From NCBI GenBank assembly GCA_021736205.1, contig JAIPGF010000001.1:62001-126000 (forward strand): a DNA stretch of 64,000 bases, read 5' to 3'. Shown here piece by piece: positions 51,846 to 61,476 of this stretch. This DNA is from Candidatus Izemoplasma sp. Lineage in GTDB: Bacteria > Bacillota_I > Bacilli_A > Izemoplasmatales > Izemoplasmataceae. The position numbers were made by a program, and so were the translations under genes. Position 1 is the stretch's first letter; every line of letters starts with the position of its first letter. The notes below the pieces were generated by a model that saw only the letters and a list, made by a program, of their open reading frames with translations, was not told where the DNA came from and ran no database searches.

Positions 51846-52457
51846 ATGTTCTTAAAATTCGGACTCTTAGTGATAGCCTATTTTATTGGAGCTATTCCGT
51901 TTTCGATTATTTTAGGGAAAAAATATAAGGGAATTGATGTTAGAAACCACGGTAGTGGTAATCCAGGTGGTACCAATGCACTACGATTTTTAGGACGACA
52001 TGTTGGGCTCTTGGTTGTTATATTAGATGTATTTAAAGGCGGAATTATTGTCTTGCTTGTTAATTTAAATGTCTTTGGAGCTGATATGTTACACCCTCTA
52101 GCTTATGGGGTTGCAGCTGCACTGGGACATGTGTATTCAATTTATATTAACTTTGGTGGTGGAAAAGCCGTCGCAACAACGGTGGGATCAATGATTGCAT
52201 TTAATCCACTGTATGCATTAATTATGGCTGTGTTTTTCTTTAGCACCCTTAAACTCACAAAATATGTTTCTCTTGCTAGTATGATTGGAGCCTTTAGTGC
52301 AATTTTAATTGCACTTGTGTTTAATGAATATGGTCTACCTATCTATGATACCATGTTATTTTATGTTGTGTTATTCTTTATTTTAATTATTTTTAGACAT
52401 CACACAAATATTAAACGCTTATTAAATGACGATGAAACAAAGACATATTGGCTTTAA
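51846..52457 (+). CDS. plsY: Glycerol-3-phosphate acyltransferase PlsY
   Basis: A 203-residue membrane enzyme that transfers the acyl group from acyl-phosphate to glycerol-3-phosphate, the first step of phospholipid synthesis. The three conserved loops are visible: GSGNPGGTNALRFLGR, GHVYSIYINFGGGKAVAT, and RHHTNIKRL. I use the ATG at 51846 because GGAGTTGA lies six bases upstream. Divergent from parE, a usual Firmicutes arrangement (plsY next to parE). Confidence 0.95.
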   Translation: MFLKFGLLVIAYFIGAIPFSIILGKKYKGIDVRNHGSGNPGGTNALRFLGRHVGLLVVILDVFKGGIIVLLVNLNVFGADMLHPLAYGVAAALGHVYSIYINFGGGKAVATTVGSMIAFNPLYALIMAVFFFSTLKLTKYVSLASMIGAFSAILIALVFNEYGLPIYDTMLFYVVLFFILIIFRHHTNIKRLLNDDETKTYWL

Positions 52458-52460
52458 AGA

Positions 52461-52486
52461 AAAAACCTTTCAATCGAAAGGTTTTT
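52461..52486. terminator. Bidirectional terminator plsY / yneF
   Basis: Eleven-base stem AAAAACCTTTC / GAAAGGTTTTT with an AATC loop, between two convergent genes. Confidence 0.9.
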
Positions 52487-52495
52487 ATTTTTGCA

Positions 52496-52717
52496 TTATT
52501 TTGCCTGATTCATTGATTTCATGACTTGTCTTACTTGTTTCTCAGATGGTTTACGTCCCATTTGTGACATCATTGCACGAATCATGTTTTCATTAACTGG
52601 TGGGTTTTTCTTTAAATAACGTTTAAAATACCATTGTGATATGAAAAATCCAATCACACCACCCGCTAGTAATGCGAGTACTAAGTAAATAATAAATACC
52701 CATACTTGTAGTTCCAT
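52496..52717 (-). CDS. yneF: UPF0154 small membrane protein (YneF)
   Basis: A 73-residue protein with one N-terminal transmembrane helix (about residues 6-28) and a basic cytosolic tail ending in the conserved [19 protein letters not shown]-like stretch typical of YneF/UPF0154. Function unknown; it is found across Bacilli and Mollicutes. The ATG at 52715-52717 has AGGAGTG seven bases upstream. Confidence 0.92.
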   Translation of the reverse strand: MELQVWVFIIYLVLALLAGGVIGFFISQWYFKRYLKKNPPVNENMIRAMMSQMGRKPSEKQVRQVMKSMNQAK

Positions 52718-52856
52718 AATTATCACTCCTATCAATTAATAATTGTACAAGATAATTCTCTTAAAAACAAGTGTTAAAGCAAAATACTTTATTTGGAACA
52801 AACCGTAAATTATATCTAAAAAAGATATAATTAATCAATATTTTCAATAAATAATG

Positions 52857-52885
52857 TTTACATTTTTGTTTATTTGCGTTAAAAT
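52857..52885 (+). promoter_or_regulatory. Ferredoxin promoter
   Basis: TTTACA (52857-52862), 17 nt, TAAAAT (52880-52885). Confidence 0.75.
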
Positions 52886-52916
52886 TATAGTGAATTTAAA
52901 GATAGGAGGAATAAAT

Positions 52917-53084
52917 ATGGCAAGAAGAATTTCAGATGAATGTATTGCATGCGCAGCATGTGTAGCTGAATGTCCTGTTGATTGTATTGAAGAAGGAGAT
53001 ATTTTCGTTATTGACGAAGATGCTTGTATCGATTGTGGGGCATGTGAAGTAGTTTGTCCTGTAGAGGCTATCTCAGAAGTATAA
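52917..53084 (+). CDS. 2[4Fe-4S] ferredoxin
   Basis: A 55-residue clostridial-type ferredoxin with two full cluster motifs, CIACAACVAECP and CIDCGACEVVCP. It is a low-potential one-electron carrier for enzymes such as pyruvate:ferredoxin oxidoreductase or hydrogenase, pointing to anaerobic or fermentative metabolism. A GATAGGAGGA site precedes the ATG at 52917. Single gene with its own promoter and terminator, which usually means high expression. Confidence 0.97.
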   Translation: MARRISDECIACAACVAECPVDCIEEGDIFVIDEDACIDCGACEVVCPVEAISEV

Positions 53085-53097
53085 ATCAAACAAAACT

Positions 53098-53127
53098 AAA
53101 AAAAAAGACTCTTGGAGTCTTTTTTTT
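53098..53127. terminator. Bidirectional terminator ferredoxin / nif3
   Basis: Stem GACTC / GAGTC with a TTG loop extended by A and T runs of eight or more on each side, between convergent genes. Confidence 0.9.
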
Positions 53128-53898
53128 CTATTTTAGTTCAAATGGATTGGTGTTAAAAGTACTTATAAGTATAGTTTGTTTAAGTCCTGCTTCTTGCAGG
53201 GTTTTTTTAATGGTTGGTAACCCTAGTGTTTCAACGTGGTGTCCAACGTCTATTACAGTTAAATCGAGTGAATTAGCAAGTAAGGCATCATGGTGTCTAA
53301 TATCCCCTGTAATATAAACATCTACTTGTTTGTTATAGGCCGCTTCAATCAAAGAATGGCCACTGCCACCACAAAGAGCGACGGTTGTGATGCTTTGTTG
53401 TTCGTTGTTGGTGATGAGTTTAAGATGTTCTAAATTAAAGGCGTTTTTAACGACTTTAATAAAGTCATTAAGTGGTTGTTCTTCAATTTCTCCAATGAGA
53501 CCTATGCCATCTGTTTCAGTTTCATACTCTAAGATTTTTAGATTGTTGAGTCCTAATAGATTACTTAAAGTATGATTTAATCCACCGCGGGCAATATCAA
53601 AATTAGTATGCATGACATAAAGTGTAATATTCGCTTGGATTAGTTCATGGATCATTTTACCTGTTGGGGTATTATAATCAATTTGTTTGATGGGGGTAAA
53701 CAACAAGGGATGATGTGTAATAATTAATTCTGCGTTGTTATCTTTGGCTTCCTTAATCACATCAGGGGTTAAATCTAAACTTAATAAAATCGTTGTTATC
53801 TCTTTATCAAACGTCCCAATTTGTAAACCAACATTGTCCCAATCATTGGCGAGTTCTTCGGGAAATTTTTTATTTAAAATATGACGTATTTCACTCAT
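53128..53898 (-). CDS. Nif3-like dinuclear metal centre protein
   Basis: A 256-residue NIF3/YqfO-family protein. LITHHPLLFTPIKQI holds two of the metal-binding His, and DIRHHDALLANSLDLTVIDVGHHVETLGL the others. At this length it lacks the PII-like insert of Bacillus YqfO (~370 residues). Members have been proposed as metal-dependent hydrolases (GTP cyclohydrolase-like fold), role unclear. It overlaps trmK by four bases; nif3 and trmK are nearly always paired in Firmicutes. Confidence 0.92.
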   Translation of the reverse strand: MSEIRHILNKKFPEELANDWDNVGLQIGTFDKEITTILLSLDLTPDVIKEAKDNNAELIITHHPLLFTPIKQIDYNTPTGKMIHELIQANITLYVMHTNFDIARGGLNHTLSNLLGLNNLKILEYETETDGIGLIGEIEEQPLNDFIKVVKNAFNLEHLKLITNNEQQSITTVALCGGSGHSLIEAAYNKQVDVYITGDIRHHDALLANSLDLTVIDVGHHVETLGLPTIKKTLQEAGLKQTILISTFNTNPFELK

Positions 53899-54548
53899 GA
53901 AAGCACCTCTTTTATTTCCGTGATTTGTTGTTGGATGGGCTTCTTGTCTTTGGCTTGTTCAATTTGCGTTAAAATTGATTCGTAATTCTTTAGTTCTTTT
54001 TTATAATATTCTTTAAAAAAGTGTGTTTTTTCTTTTAAATTGACGGGTCCAAATAATACTTCTTGTTTTGTTAAAGGGGTAAAACTTGGTTCTAAAACTA
54101 TAAGAAAATAATATTTACCTGCTTCTTTAATGACAAGTTCATCGATAATGTGATAATCGATTTGGCTTAAAATAGCGCGGACTTGGTAAGGATTATTGTT
54201 GGCATTAAGGATAATGCGTTTCAGTGATAAATTAGCTTTAGCCAATAAAATATCACGCATAGTAGACCCTCCAAGGCCACTAACGACTGCGACATCGGTG
54301 TCTGCTTCTATTTTTTCTAATCCGTCACCAAGTTTAACTTTAATTTTATCTTTTAAGTCATAAGCTTTTACGTTTTTGGTGGCACGGAGAAAGGGTCCAT
54401 ATTTATTATCAATTGCTTGTGCTTTATACACATACCCTTCTTTAACGGCTTCGATTGGTAAAAGAGCATGGTCGGTGCCAATGTCTGCGAGATTATTAAA
54501 TTTTCTTGTATAGTTTAAACATGCTTGCAGGCGTTTTGACAATTTCAC
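53895..54548 (-). CDS. trmK: tRNA (adenine(22)-N(1))-methyltransferase
   Basis: A 217-residue Rossmann methyltransferase of the TrmK family. KRLQACLNYTRKFNNLADIGTDHALLPIEA contains the SAM-binding motif I, and VSGLGGSTMRDIL and ILNANNNPYQVRAIL the later motifs. Methylates A22 of tRNA-Ser and others. The start codon is GTG at 54546-54548, right after the rpoD stop, with GGGTGA upstream. Confidence 0.93.
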   Translation of the reverse strand: MKLSKRLQACLNYTRKFNNLADIGTDHALLPIEAVKEGYVYKAQAIDNKYGPFLRATKNVKAYDLKDKIKVKLGDGLEKIEADTDVAVVSGLGGSTMRDILLAKANLSLKRIILNANNNPYQVRAILSQIDYHIIDELVIKEAGKYYFLIVLEPSFTPLTKQEVLFGPVNLKEKTHFFKEYYKKELKNYESILTQIEQAKDKKPIQQQITEIKEVLS

Positions 54549-55787
54549 TTATTTGTCACCCATAAAGTCTTTGAGTTTTTTACTGCGTGATGGGTGGCGT
54601 AATTTACGGAGTGCTTTGGCTTCTATTTGTCTGATGCGTTCACGTGTGACGCCAAACTCACGTCCGACTTCTTCGAGTGTACGTGTTCTACCATCTAGTA
54701 GACCAAAGCGCATTCTTAGTACTTTTTCTTCACGGTCTGTGAGTGATTCCAATACATCATCTAATTCGCGTTTTAATAATTCTTTTGCGGTTTCTTCCAT
54801 CGGTGTAAGCGTGTCATTATCGGGGATAAAATCACCGAGTGATGAGTCTTCTTCTTCACCAACAGGCGATTCTAAACTGATGGGTTCTTGGGCGACTTTC
54901 TGAATGACTTGTACTTTATCAACAGAAATGCCCATTTCTTCAGCAACTTCTTCTGGTTTAGGTTCTCGTTTAAGTTCTTGAACGAGTTGACGTTGCGTAC
55001 GAACAAGTTTATTAATTGTTTCAACCATATGTACAGGAATGCGGATTGTACGTGCTTGATCGGCAATCGCGCGGGTGATTGCTTGTCTAATCCACCAGGT
55101 GGCGTATGTTGAAAATTTAAATCCTTTGGTATGATCAAATTTTCCCACAGCTTTCATTAGACCCATGTTTCCTTCTTGAATTAAATCTAAAAACTGCATG
55201 CCGCGTCCCACGTAGCGTTTAGCGATTGATACCACAAGACGTAAGTTTGCTTCAATTAATTTAGAGCGAGAGAGTTCTCCTTGAAAAATAACTTTTTCAA
55301 GTTGTTTTTTCTTGTCACTTGAGATGTCTTCTCCGCCTTCTTTTAAGGCTTCAAACTCTGCTTTTGCTTGCACAGCTGCTTCAATAGCTGAAGCATATTC
55401 CACTTCTTGTTCAGCTGTTAGTAGCTCGACACGTCCTATTTCTTTTAAGTACATTCTAACAGGGTCATCGACTTTAATAGATATTTGGTTATCAAATGAT
55501 TTATCATGTAATAATTCTTCTTCTATTTCTTTATTGAAGTCTAAATCAAGGACAATACCGGGATCTAATTCTTCGCCAAGCTCATCATCGTCTTCTTCAA
55601 CCTCATATTCATATGTCACCATTTCATCTTCACTAACGACAGATATTTCTTTTGATTCGAGTAGGTCTATTAATTCTTGGTGTTTATCGGTACCCTTGTC
55701 AGCATACTTTTCGATTTCTCTTTTCTCGACATAGCCTTTGACCTTACTAATACCGACTAATTCTTGAATAATTTTACGTTTATCCAT
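54549..55787 (-). CDS. rpoD: Primary sigma factor (sigma-70/SigA)
   Basis: A 412-residue RpoD with sigma regions 1.1 (N-terminus), 1.2 ([20 protein letters not shown]), 2 ([40 protein letters not shown] and the -10-binding [19 protein letters not shown]), 3 and 4 ([25 protein letters not shown]). A glutamate/aspartate-rich stretch lies between 1.1 and 1.2 (residues ~60-80). It directs housekeeping transcription; the promoters listed here fit its specificity. Overlaps dnaG by eight bases in the classic dnaG-rpoD macromolecular synthesis operon. Confidence 0.97.
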   Translation of the reverse strand: MDKRKIIQELVGISKVKGYVEKREIEKYADKGTDKHQELIDLLESKEISVVSEDEMVTYEYEVEEDDDELGEELDPGIVLDLDFNKEIEEELLHDKSFDNQISIKVDDPVRMYLKEIGRVELLTAEQEVEYASAIEAAVQAKAEFEALKEGGEDISSDKKKQLEKVIFQGELSRSKLIEANLRLVVSIAKRYVGRGMQFLDLIQEGNMGLMKAVGKFDHTKGFKFSTYATWWIRQAITRAIADQARTIRIPVHMVETINKLVRTQRQLVQELKREPKPEEVAEEMGISVDKVQVIQKVAQEPISLESPVGEEEDSSLGDFIPDNDTLTPMEETAKELLKRELDDVLESLTDREEKVLRMRFGLLDGRTRTLEEVGREFGVTRERIRQIEAKALRKLRHPSRSKKLKDFMGDK

Positions 55788-57546
55788 GTTTGTCCTCCTT
55801 TAATAATAAATCACGATATTCAGCGAGTTTTATCTTTTCAGTATTACTCGTTGAAAGTTGTATTTCTTTTTCATAATCTGTTATTTTAACGTTAATAATA
55901 TATTTTTTTAACACATCAATAAAATCTTGATATTCTTCGTCATACAGTTCTACTTGATGATGATTTTTTATTTTTATGTTGTAGAAGTTTAGTTGTGCAT
56001 CATCAAAATAAGCTTTGGGATCAACGTCAACTAGGGAGTCTACATCATCTCCCATTTCAAGATAATATTCTTCAATTTTATTTTTTAGTTCATAGACCCG
56101 TTGATCAATAAAAAACATTTCTTCAAACTCATTATGATAATTAACAATATATTTTTTATTCTTAATAAAATAATTAATTAACTTCATTTCTGCTTGTTTG
56201 TATTTATCTTCAATCTCAATTGTCACAACTTGTGGACGGGTGATATTTTTGTAGTTACGTTTGGTATATTGAGAAAAATCTTGTTTGATTGATTCAACTG
56301 AAATACCTGTATCAGTGGCTAGTTTTTGTATGTAGCGTTCAATGATACTGTGAGATGTGTTTTTAATTAAATCAAATATGGTTTTTTTAAAGCGCTCTAT
56401 ATCAAGCATCTTAGAAAAATCAATGTCCATATTTTCTTTTTGATAATTAAATTCAATTGGATCAAGCCAGTTGTTTTCTATGTAGGTATTAAGAGCTTTT
56501 TTACCGTGTTTCTCAATATAATCATCAGGATCTAATTTATCAGGTAAAACAACTACTTTTATTGATAAATTAACACTTTTACACAGTTTAATCGCGCGAC
56601 CAGCGGCTTCTATACCTGGGGGATCGCCATCGTAACAAATTACGATATTATCCGTATAGCGTTTAATTAATGAAACTTGATTGCGTGTAAGCGATGTTCC
56701 CATTGAGGCAACTGCTTCTTTTAAATCTGCTTTGTAACTGGCAAACACATCCATATATCCTTCGTATAAAATTGCCCGATTATTTTGTTTAATGTGTTTG
56801 ATCGCATTGTTTAAATTATATAAAACATCACTTTTCGTAAACACTTTTGTTTGCGGTGAGTTTATATACTTAGGTGCGTTATCTTTGTTTGTGTATATTC
56901 TCCCACTAAAGGCGACGGTGTTATTTTTTTCATCTTTGATGGGAATCATGATGCGTTCTCTAAACAAATCATAAAATTCATCTTTATCATTTTGTTTGAT
57001 TAATCCTAAATCAAATAAATCAGCATGTAAGATGTCTTTTTTTGTCAGTGTTTTAGTGAGAACGTCATACGCATTAGGTGCCAGACCTAAATCAAAATAA
57101 TCAATCATTTCCTCAGTGATGTCGCGTTGTTTTAAGTAAGACCTAGCCGTTTTACCTTCTTTGGTTGAATTTAAAAACATTTTATAGAAATTCAGTGCTT
57201 CTTGGTTAATGGTGTAATACGGTTTATTGGGATCTTCTTTTTGATAGGTATCGATGTCTAGTTGCACATTTGTGCGTTCGGCAAGAGCATCGACCGCTTC
57301 AACGAATGAGAGATTTTTTGTTTTTTGTAAGAAGGTAATAGCGTTCCCTTTTTCACCACAGGAAAAACAATTAAAGATTTTTCGGTTGGGTTCAACGGAA
57401 AAACTCGGTGTGTTTTCTGAGTGAAATGGGCACAAACCAAAATAACTCTTTCCCTTCTTTGAAAGAGCTACTTGTTCGCTGACGAGATCAACGATGTCTA
57501 TTTTAGACAGTATTTCATTAATAGTGGATTCGCTGATTCTAGGCAT
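55780..57546 (-). CDS. dnaG: DNA primase
   Basis: A 588-residue primase that makes RNA primers for replication. The CHC2 zinc ribbon is [17 protein letters not shown]...[13 protein letters not shown], the TOPRIM core holds [16 protein letters not shown] and [17 protein letters not shown] with the metal-binding acids, and a C-terminal helicase-binding region follows. GGAGACTTAG precedes the ATG. Between glyS and rpoD. Confidence 0.96.
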   Translation of the reverse strand: MPRISESTINEILSKIDIVDLVSEQVALSKKGKSYFGLCPFHSENTPSFSVEPNRKIFNCFSCGEKGNAITFLQKTKNLSFVEAVDALAERTNVQLDIDTYQKEDPNKPYYTINQEALNFYKMFLNSTKEGKTARSYLKQRDITEEMIDYFDLGLAPNAYDVLTKTLTKKDILHADLFDLGLIKQNDKDEFYDLFRERIMIPIKDEKNNTVAFSGRIYTNKDNAPKYINSPQTKVFTKSDVLYNLNNAIKHIKQNNRAILYEGYMDVFASYKADLKEAVASMGTSLTRNQVSLIKRYTDNIVICYDGDPPGIEAAGRAIKLCKSVNLSIKVVVLPDKLDPDDYIEKHGKKALNTYIENNWLDPIEFNYQKENMDIDFSKMLDIERFKKTIFDLIKNTSHSIIERYIQKLATDTGISVESIKQDFSQYTKRNYKNITRPQVVTIEIEDKYKQAEMKLINYFIKNKKYIVNYHNEFEEMFFIDQRVYELKNKIEEYYLEMGDDVDSLVDVDPKAYFDDAQLNFYNIKIKNHHQVELYDEEYQDFIDVLKKYIINVKITDYEKEIQLSTSNTEKIKLAEYRDLLLKEDKHG

Positions 57547-57556
57547 CTAAGTCTCC

Positions 57557-58939
57557 TTATTGATAGCGTGTTTTTTTAATTAAATATGGGACTAAGTCAG
57601 CTTTTTTCAATTTGACTTGTTCCATGGTATCTCTATCTCTAACTGTAAATATATCATTGTCTCTACCATCATCATCAATTGTTATAACAAACGGTGTTCC
57701 AATCGCATCTTGACGTCTATAGCGTTTTCCAATATTTCCACTTTCATCGTATGTTGTTGGGAAGAAATCACTAATAAACGTAAATATTTCTTCTGCTTTT
57801 TCACGGTGATACTTTTTAATGAGTGGAAAAACAGCTACTTTATAGGGCGCTAGGTGCGCTGGAAGTTTCATATTAATACGTGTTTCACCATCAGCAAGTG
57901 TTTCTTCTTTATAACTTTCGAGTAAAACACTTAAAAATAGACGTTCTACCCCAAGTGATGGTTCAATGACATAGGGTAAATAACGCTCGTTTGTTTCTTG
58001 ATCGTGGTATGTGAGCGTTTGTCCAGAAAGTGTTTGATGTTGTTTAAGGTCATAATCTGTACGTGATGCGATGCCCCAAAGTTCATCAAATCCCCAAGGA
58101 AACTTGTATTCAATATCTGTTGTCGCATTTGAATAATGCGATAGTTGTTCAGGCTTATGATCCTTTAAGCGAAGATTTTCTTCGCTTAAGCCTTGTTTTA
58201 ACAAGAATTCTTTGGATGTTTTTTTCCAGTAATCAAACCACTTAAGTTCCGTGTTTGGTTGACAGAAAAATTCTAATTCCATTTGTTCGAATTCTCGTGT
58301 ACGAAAAATGAAGTTACCAGGGGTAATTTCATTTCTAAATGACTTTCCAATTTGTCCGATACCAAAGGGCAGTTTTAAACGCATTGAACGTTCAATGTTT
58401 TTAAAGTTTAAAAAGATTCCTTGCGCTGTTTCTGGACGCAAATAGATATCACTTTTTGAATCATCCACAACACCTTGTGTGGTTTTAAACATTAAATTAA
58501 ACTTGCGAATATCGGTATAATTAAGTGCACCACAGTTAGGACATACAACGTTATTTTGGTTGATATACTCAAATAATTTTTCTTCTGACCAACCATCAAC
58601 TTCAATCTCTTCTTCTGCGTGTTCTTCAATTAATTTATCAGCGCGGTGACGGGTATTACATGCTTTACAATCAAGTAAGGGATCGCTAAATCCATCAATA
58701 TGTCCGCTTGCTTTCCACGTATCTGGATTTAATAAAATTGAGCTATCTAACCCAACGTTATAAGGTGATTGTTGGATAAATGTTTTCCACCAAGCAGTTT
58801 TTAAATTCTTTTTGAGTTCCACACCAAGTGGACCATAATCCCAGGTATTTGCCAGCCCACCATAGATTTCTGAACCTTGGTAAACAAATCCCCATTTTTT
58901 TGCGTAATTAACTAAGTCTTCCATTGTAAATTTACTCAT
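57557..58939 (-). CDS. glyS: Glycyl-tRNA synthetase (dimeric type)
   Basis: A 460-residue single-chain class II GlyRS of the alpha2 type. It shows YGPLGVELKKNLKTAWW, a Zn-binding-like CKACNTRHRAD...CPNCGALNYTD insertion, RPETAQGIFLNFKN, RNEITPGNFIFRTREFEQMELEFF and the C-terminal anticodon domain. It heads the glyS-dnaG-rpoD-trmK-nif3 operon. No T-box is present in its ~80-base leader, unlike many Firmicutes glyS genes. Confidence 0.96.
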   Translation of the reverse strand: MSKFTMEDLVNYAKKWGFVYQGSEIYGGLANTWDYGPLGVELKKNLKTAWWKTFIQQSPYNVGLDSSILLNPDTWKASGHIDGFSDPLLDCKACNTRHRADKLIEEHAEEEIEVDGWSEEKLFEYINQNNVVCPNCGALNYTDIRKFNLMFKTTQGVVDDSKSDIYLRPETAQGIFLNFKNIERSMRLKLPFGIGQIGKSFRNEITPGNFIFRTREFEQMELEFFCQPNTELKWFDYWKKTSKEFLLKQGLSEENLRLKDHKPEQLSHYSNATTDIEYKFPWGFDELWGIASRTDYDLKQHQTLSGQTLTYHDQETNERYLPYVIEPSLGVERLFLSVLLESYKEETLADGETRINMKLPAHLAPYKVAVFPLIKKYHREKAEEIFTFISDFFPTTYDESGNIGKRYRRQDAIGTPFVITIDDDGRDNDIFTVRDRDTMEQVKLKKADLVPYLIKKTRYQ

Positions 58940-58983
58940 AGTTGCCTCCTGTTTTAATCGTTAGACAGATTTATGCAGTTTAT

Positions 58984-58992
58984 ATTATAACA
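58984..58992 (-). promoter_or_regulatory. glyS operon promoter, extended -10
   Basis: Minus strand TGT-TATAAT about 45 nt before the ATG; no -35 match at 16-18 nt. ACAGGAGGC is the ribosome-binding site. Confidence 0.6.
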
Positions 58993-59020
58993 CAGATTAT
59001 TTAAAAAAGAGACACGCTAC

Positions 59021-59740
59021 TTAGTATTTTTTAATTTGTTTGAGTATTTTTCGTGCTCTTGTATTAAAACTAATAAATTCACTGTATAGGATATCAATTG
59101 TTTGTCTAATAGTTATACGGTCTTTTTGTGTGATCGTTGGTAAGGCATGTTTATCCACGTCAATCAGATAAAGGTATTGCATTTGTCGGTAGGTTGTTTT
59201 TAAGAGGGTGAAATTACTTGGGTTTAAGTGTGTTTTACACGTCACCCCACCACTGCTGGGATGAAACACTAAGTTAGTGCTTTTTCCACAGACCATGCAT
59301 TCTTTAAAATTTAGACCATAGCCTAAAAAATAAAGTAGCTTTAATTCAAAGATAAAGGATAAAATTTCTGGATCTTTGCCGGTGTTTAACAAATTGTACA
59401 CTTTATCAACAAAGTGATACATCTTTGCATGATCACTTGTTTGATCTATGGTATGTCTGATGAGTTGGTTAATATGGGTTAAGAAGGTAAAACATTCTAA
59501 GTCTTCTTTGATATGGGGATAATCATTAATAAGTTCCCCATCTTTTAAAATTGGAAATTCTTTACTGCTTTTTTTAAATTTTATTTTCGTGCCGGTTTGA
59601 CTTAAAAAACGGTTGACACTGTTATGTTTTTTTACCGAGTAAGCACGCATACTAAGGTGTCCATTTGGTGTATAAAGATATAATATTTTACTAGAATCTT
59701 TATAGTCAATGGTATGTAAGACAAATCCTTCTTGGTCCAT
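59021..59740 (-). CDS. recO: DNA repair protein RecO
   Basis: A 239-residue RecO, which helps load RecA by annealing strands and displacing SSB. N-terminal OB-fold (GFVLHTIDYKDSSKILYLYTPNGHLSM) and a zinc site ECMVCGKSTN...GGVTCKTHL. I take the second of two adjacent ATGs (59738-59740) for its better distance to GAGGG. It follows era by about ten bases, the usual order. Confidence 0.94.
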   Translation of the reverse strand: MDQEGFVLHTIDYKDSSKILYLYTPNGHLSMRAYSVKKHNSVNRFLSQTGTKIKFKKSSKEFPILKDGELINDYPHIKEDLECFTFLTHINQLIRHTIDQTSDHAKMYHFVDKVYNLLNTGKDPEILSFIFELKLLYFLGYGLNFKECMVCGKSTNLVFHPSSGGVTCKTHLNPSNFTLLKTTYRQMQYLYLIDVDKHALPTITQKDRITIRQTIDILYSEFISFNTRARKILKQIKKY

Positions 59741-59751
59741 CATATCCCTCT

Positions 59752-60651
59752 TTATTCGTCTATTTTATAACCAAAATCATCTAGGTGATAGTCTTTGTTG
59801 CGCCAATCTTTAACGACTCTTACATGCAAGTCTAAAAAGATTTTTTCGCCAAGTAAGTTTAAAATATCTTGACGGGCTTTTGTCCCAATACGTTTAATCA
59901 TTTTGCCACCCTTACCAATAATAATCCCTTTTTGGGAGTTGCGTTCGACAATGATTGAGGCATGGATATTTAATAACCCATCGCGTTTCTCATCGCGTTC
60001 AATATGATCAATCTTACAGTTGACACTGTGGGGAATTTCATGACGCGTGAGGTTAAGAATTTTTTCTCTAATATATTCTGTCACCAAAAACATATCTGAA
60101 TGATCAGTAATCATCTCATCAGGGTAATATTTAGGTCCTTCAGGGAGTTCTTGTTCAATATCTTTCACAATGCGTTTTAAATTGGTTTTTTTTAGGGCAC
60201 TAATCGTAAATACGCCTTTAAACGGGTATTTACTTTTATATGACTGAACAATTTGTTTCAGTTTGTCAAAGTCTTTGATTAAATCTACTTTATTAATCAA
60301 TAAAAACACAGGTGTCTTCGTTTGATTAAGTTCATTGACAATAAAGGCTTCTCCTTTACCAAATGATTCTGTCGCATCAACCATATACAAGATTAAATCA
60401 ACACTTTTGAGCGTGTTGATTGCTTCTTTTGTCATGTACGTGCCTAATTTATGTTTGGGTTTATGGATACCTGGGGTATCAATAAAAATAATTTGTGATG
60501 TTTTTGTGGTTAAAATCCCTGATATTTTGTTGCGTGTTGTTTGTGGTTTATTGGATGTAATCGCCACTTTTTCATCTAAAACACTATTCATAAACGTTGA
60601 TTTACCAACGTTTGGACGCCCAATAATGGTACAAAATCCACTTCTAAACAT
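59752..60651 (-). CDS. era: GTPase Era
   Basis: A 299-residue GTPase needed for 16S rRNA maturation and 30S assembly. G1 GRPNVGKSTFMNSVL, G3 DTPGIHKPKHKLG, G4 NKVDL, and a C-terminal KH domain (ERNSQKGIIIGKGGKMIKRIG). Starts in a TAATG overlap with cdd. Full length. Confidence 0.97.
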   Translation of the reverse strand: MFRSGFCTIIGRPNVGKSTFMNSVLDEKVAITSNKPQTTRNKISGILTTKTSQIIFIDTPGIHKPKHKLGTYMTKEAINTLKSVDLILYMVDATESFGKGEAFIVNELNQTKTPVFLLINKVDLIKDFDKLKQIVQSYKSKYPFKGVFTISALKKTNLKRIVKDIEQELPEGPKYYPDEMITDHSDMFLVTEYIREKILNLTRHEIPHSVNCKIDHIERDEKRDGLLNIHASIIVERNSQKGIIIGKGGKMIKRIGTKARQDILNLLGEKIFLDLHVRVVKDWRNKDYHLDDFGYKIDE

Positions 60652-61043
60652 TACATGTCCTCCTCGGTAAATCCATGTGGTAATAAGTCTTTGTTTATGA
60701 GTGTTTTTGTGCGTCCATCTTTGGTGCTTAAATGCACCTTCGCCTCAGCTGGCATTAATTCTCGCATTACCTGGCGACAAGAACCACACGGAGAAACAAA
60801 GTTATCTTTATTTGTTGTGATGAGTATCTCTTTTATATCTTCTTTGCGATACCCGTTTGTATACGCAGTAAATAAAGCTGTGCGCTCAGCACAGTTGGTG
60901 AGTCCATAAGCGGCGTTTTCCACATTTACTCCCGTAATGATAGTGCCATCTTTTAATTTAAGTGCAGCACCAACAGGAAAGTTAGAATAACGAGCGTAAG
61001 AATTTTTAATCGTTTTTCTTGCTTCTTCGAATAACTTTTTCAT
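60651..61043 (-). CDS. cdd: Cytidine deaminase
   Basis: A 130-residue zinc enzyme that deaminates (deoxy)cytidine to (deoxy)uridine. SNFPVGAALKLKDG, NCAERTAL (zinc Cys and catalytic Glu) and SPCGSCRQVM (two zinc Cys) are present. Four bases after ybeY, in the normal ybeY-cdd-era order. Confidence 0.96.
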   Translation of the reverse strand: MKKLFEEARKTIKNSYARYSNFPVGAALKLKDGTIITGVNVENAAYGLTNCAERTALFTAYTNGYRKEDIKEILITTNKDNFVSPCGSCRQVMRELMPAEAKVHLSTKDGRTKTLINKDLLPHGFTEEDM

Positions 61044-61047
61044 TGTT

Positions 61048-61476
61048 TCACGACCTTTTTAAATTAGCGTTTTTTAATAGTTTATTTTGTAAAGAAAACA
61101 TGGTGTCTTCTGTGTCTTTTGTGTCATGGGTGTACCCGAGTGTATGGAGTAATCCATGCACAATTAAGAATCCCAGTTCTCGATCAAATGAATGATTGTA
61201 GGTATTTGCTTGTTCTTTTGTTTTATCTAGGCTCACAAATACATCGCCTAAATGGTTAAGTTCCCCATCAACAAAGGTAAGGACATCTGTGGGCATATCT
61301 TTGTCTCTAAACTGTTTGTTGAGACGTGTTATTTCTTGATTGTCCACTAAAATAAGAGATAATAATTTGTCTGTTACAGCTAAGTGTTTATCTGCGACGT
61401 CAGCGATTTTTTTAGTAATACTTGAATAATCTTTTTCATCATAAGAGTTTGTTATAGTTATTTTCATAGGTTTCAT
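61048..61476 (-). CDS. ybeY: Endoribonuclease YbeY
   Basis: A 142-residue rRNA maturation and quality-control nuclease with the zinc motif HGLLHTLGYTHD and the RLNKQFRDKDMPTDVLTF stretch. The ATG at 61474-61476 lies inside the end of phoH (38-base overlap), and has only a weak GAAGAA site; an internal Met nine bases downstream is an alternative start. Confidence 0.94.
   Translation of the reverse strand: MKPMKITITNSYDEKDYSSITKKIADVADKHLAVTDKLLSLILVDNQEITRLNKQFRDKDMPTDVLTFVDGELNHLGDVFVSLDKTKEQANTYNHSFDRELGFLIVHGLLHTLGYTHDTKDTEDTMFSLQNKLLKNANLKRS

Noticed and set aside
55312-55734. Plus-strand serine-rich frame of 140 codons opposite rpoD
   Set aside because: Serine runs are the complement of Glu/Asp codons of the acidic stretch in sigma-A; not a gene.
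58940-59020. Possible T-box before glyS
   Set aside because: Firmicutes glyS genes often have one, but the 81-base gap lacks the GGTGG-ACCGCG core and is too short.
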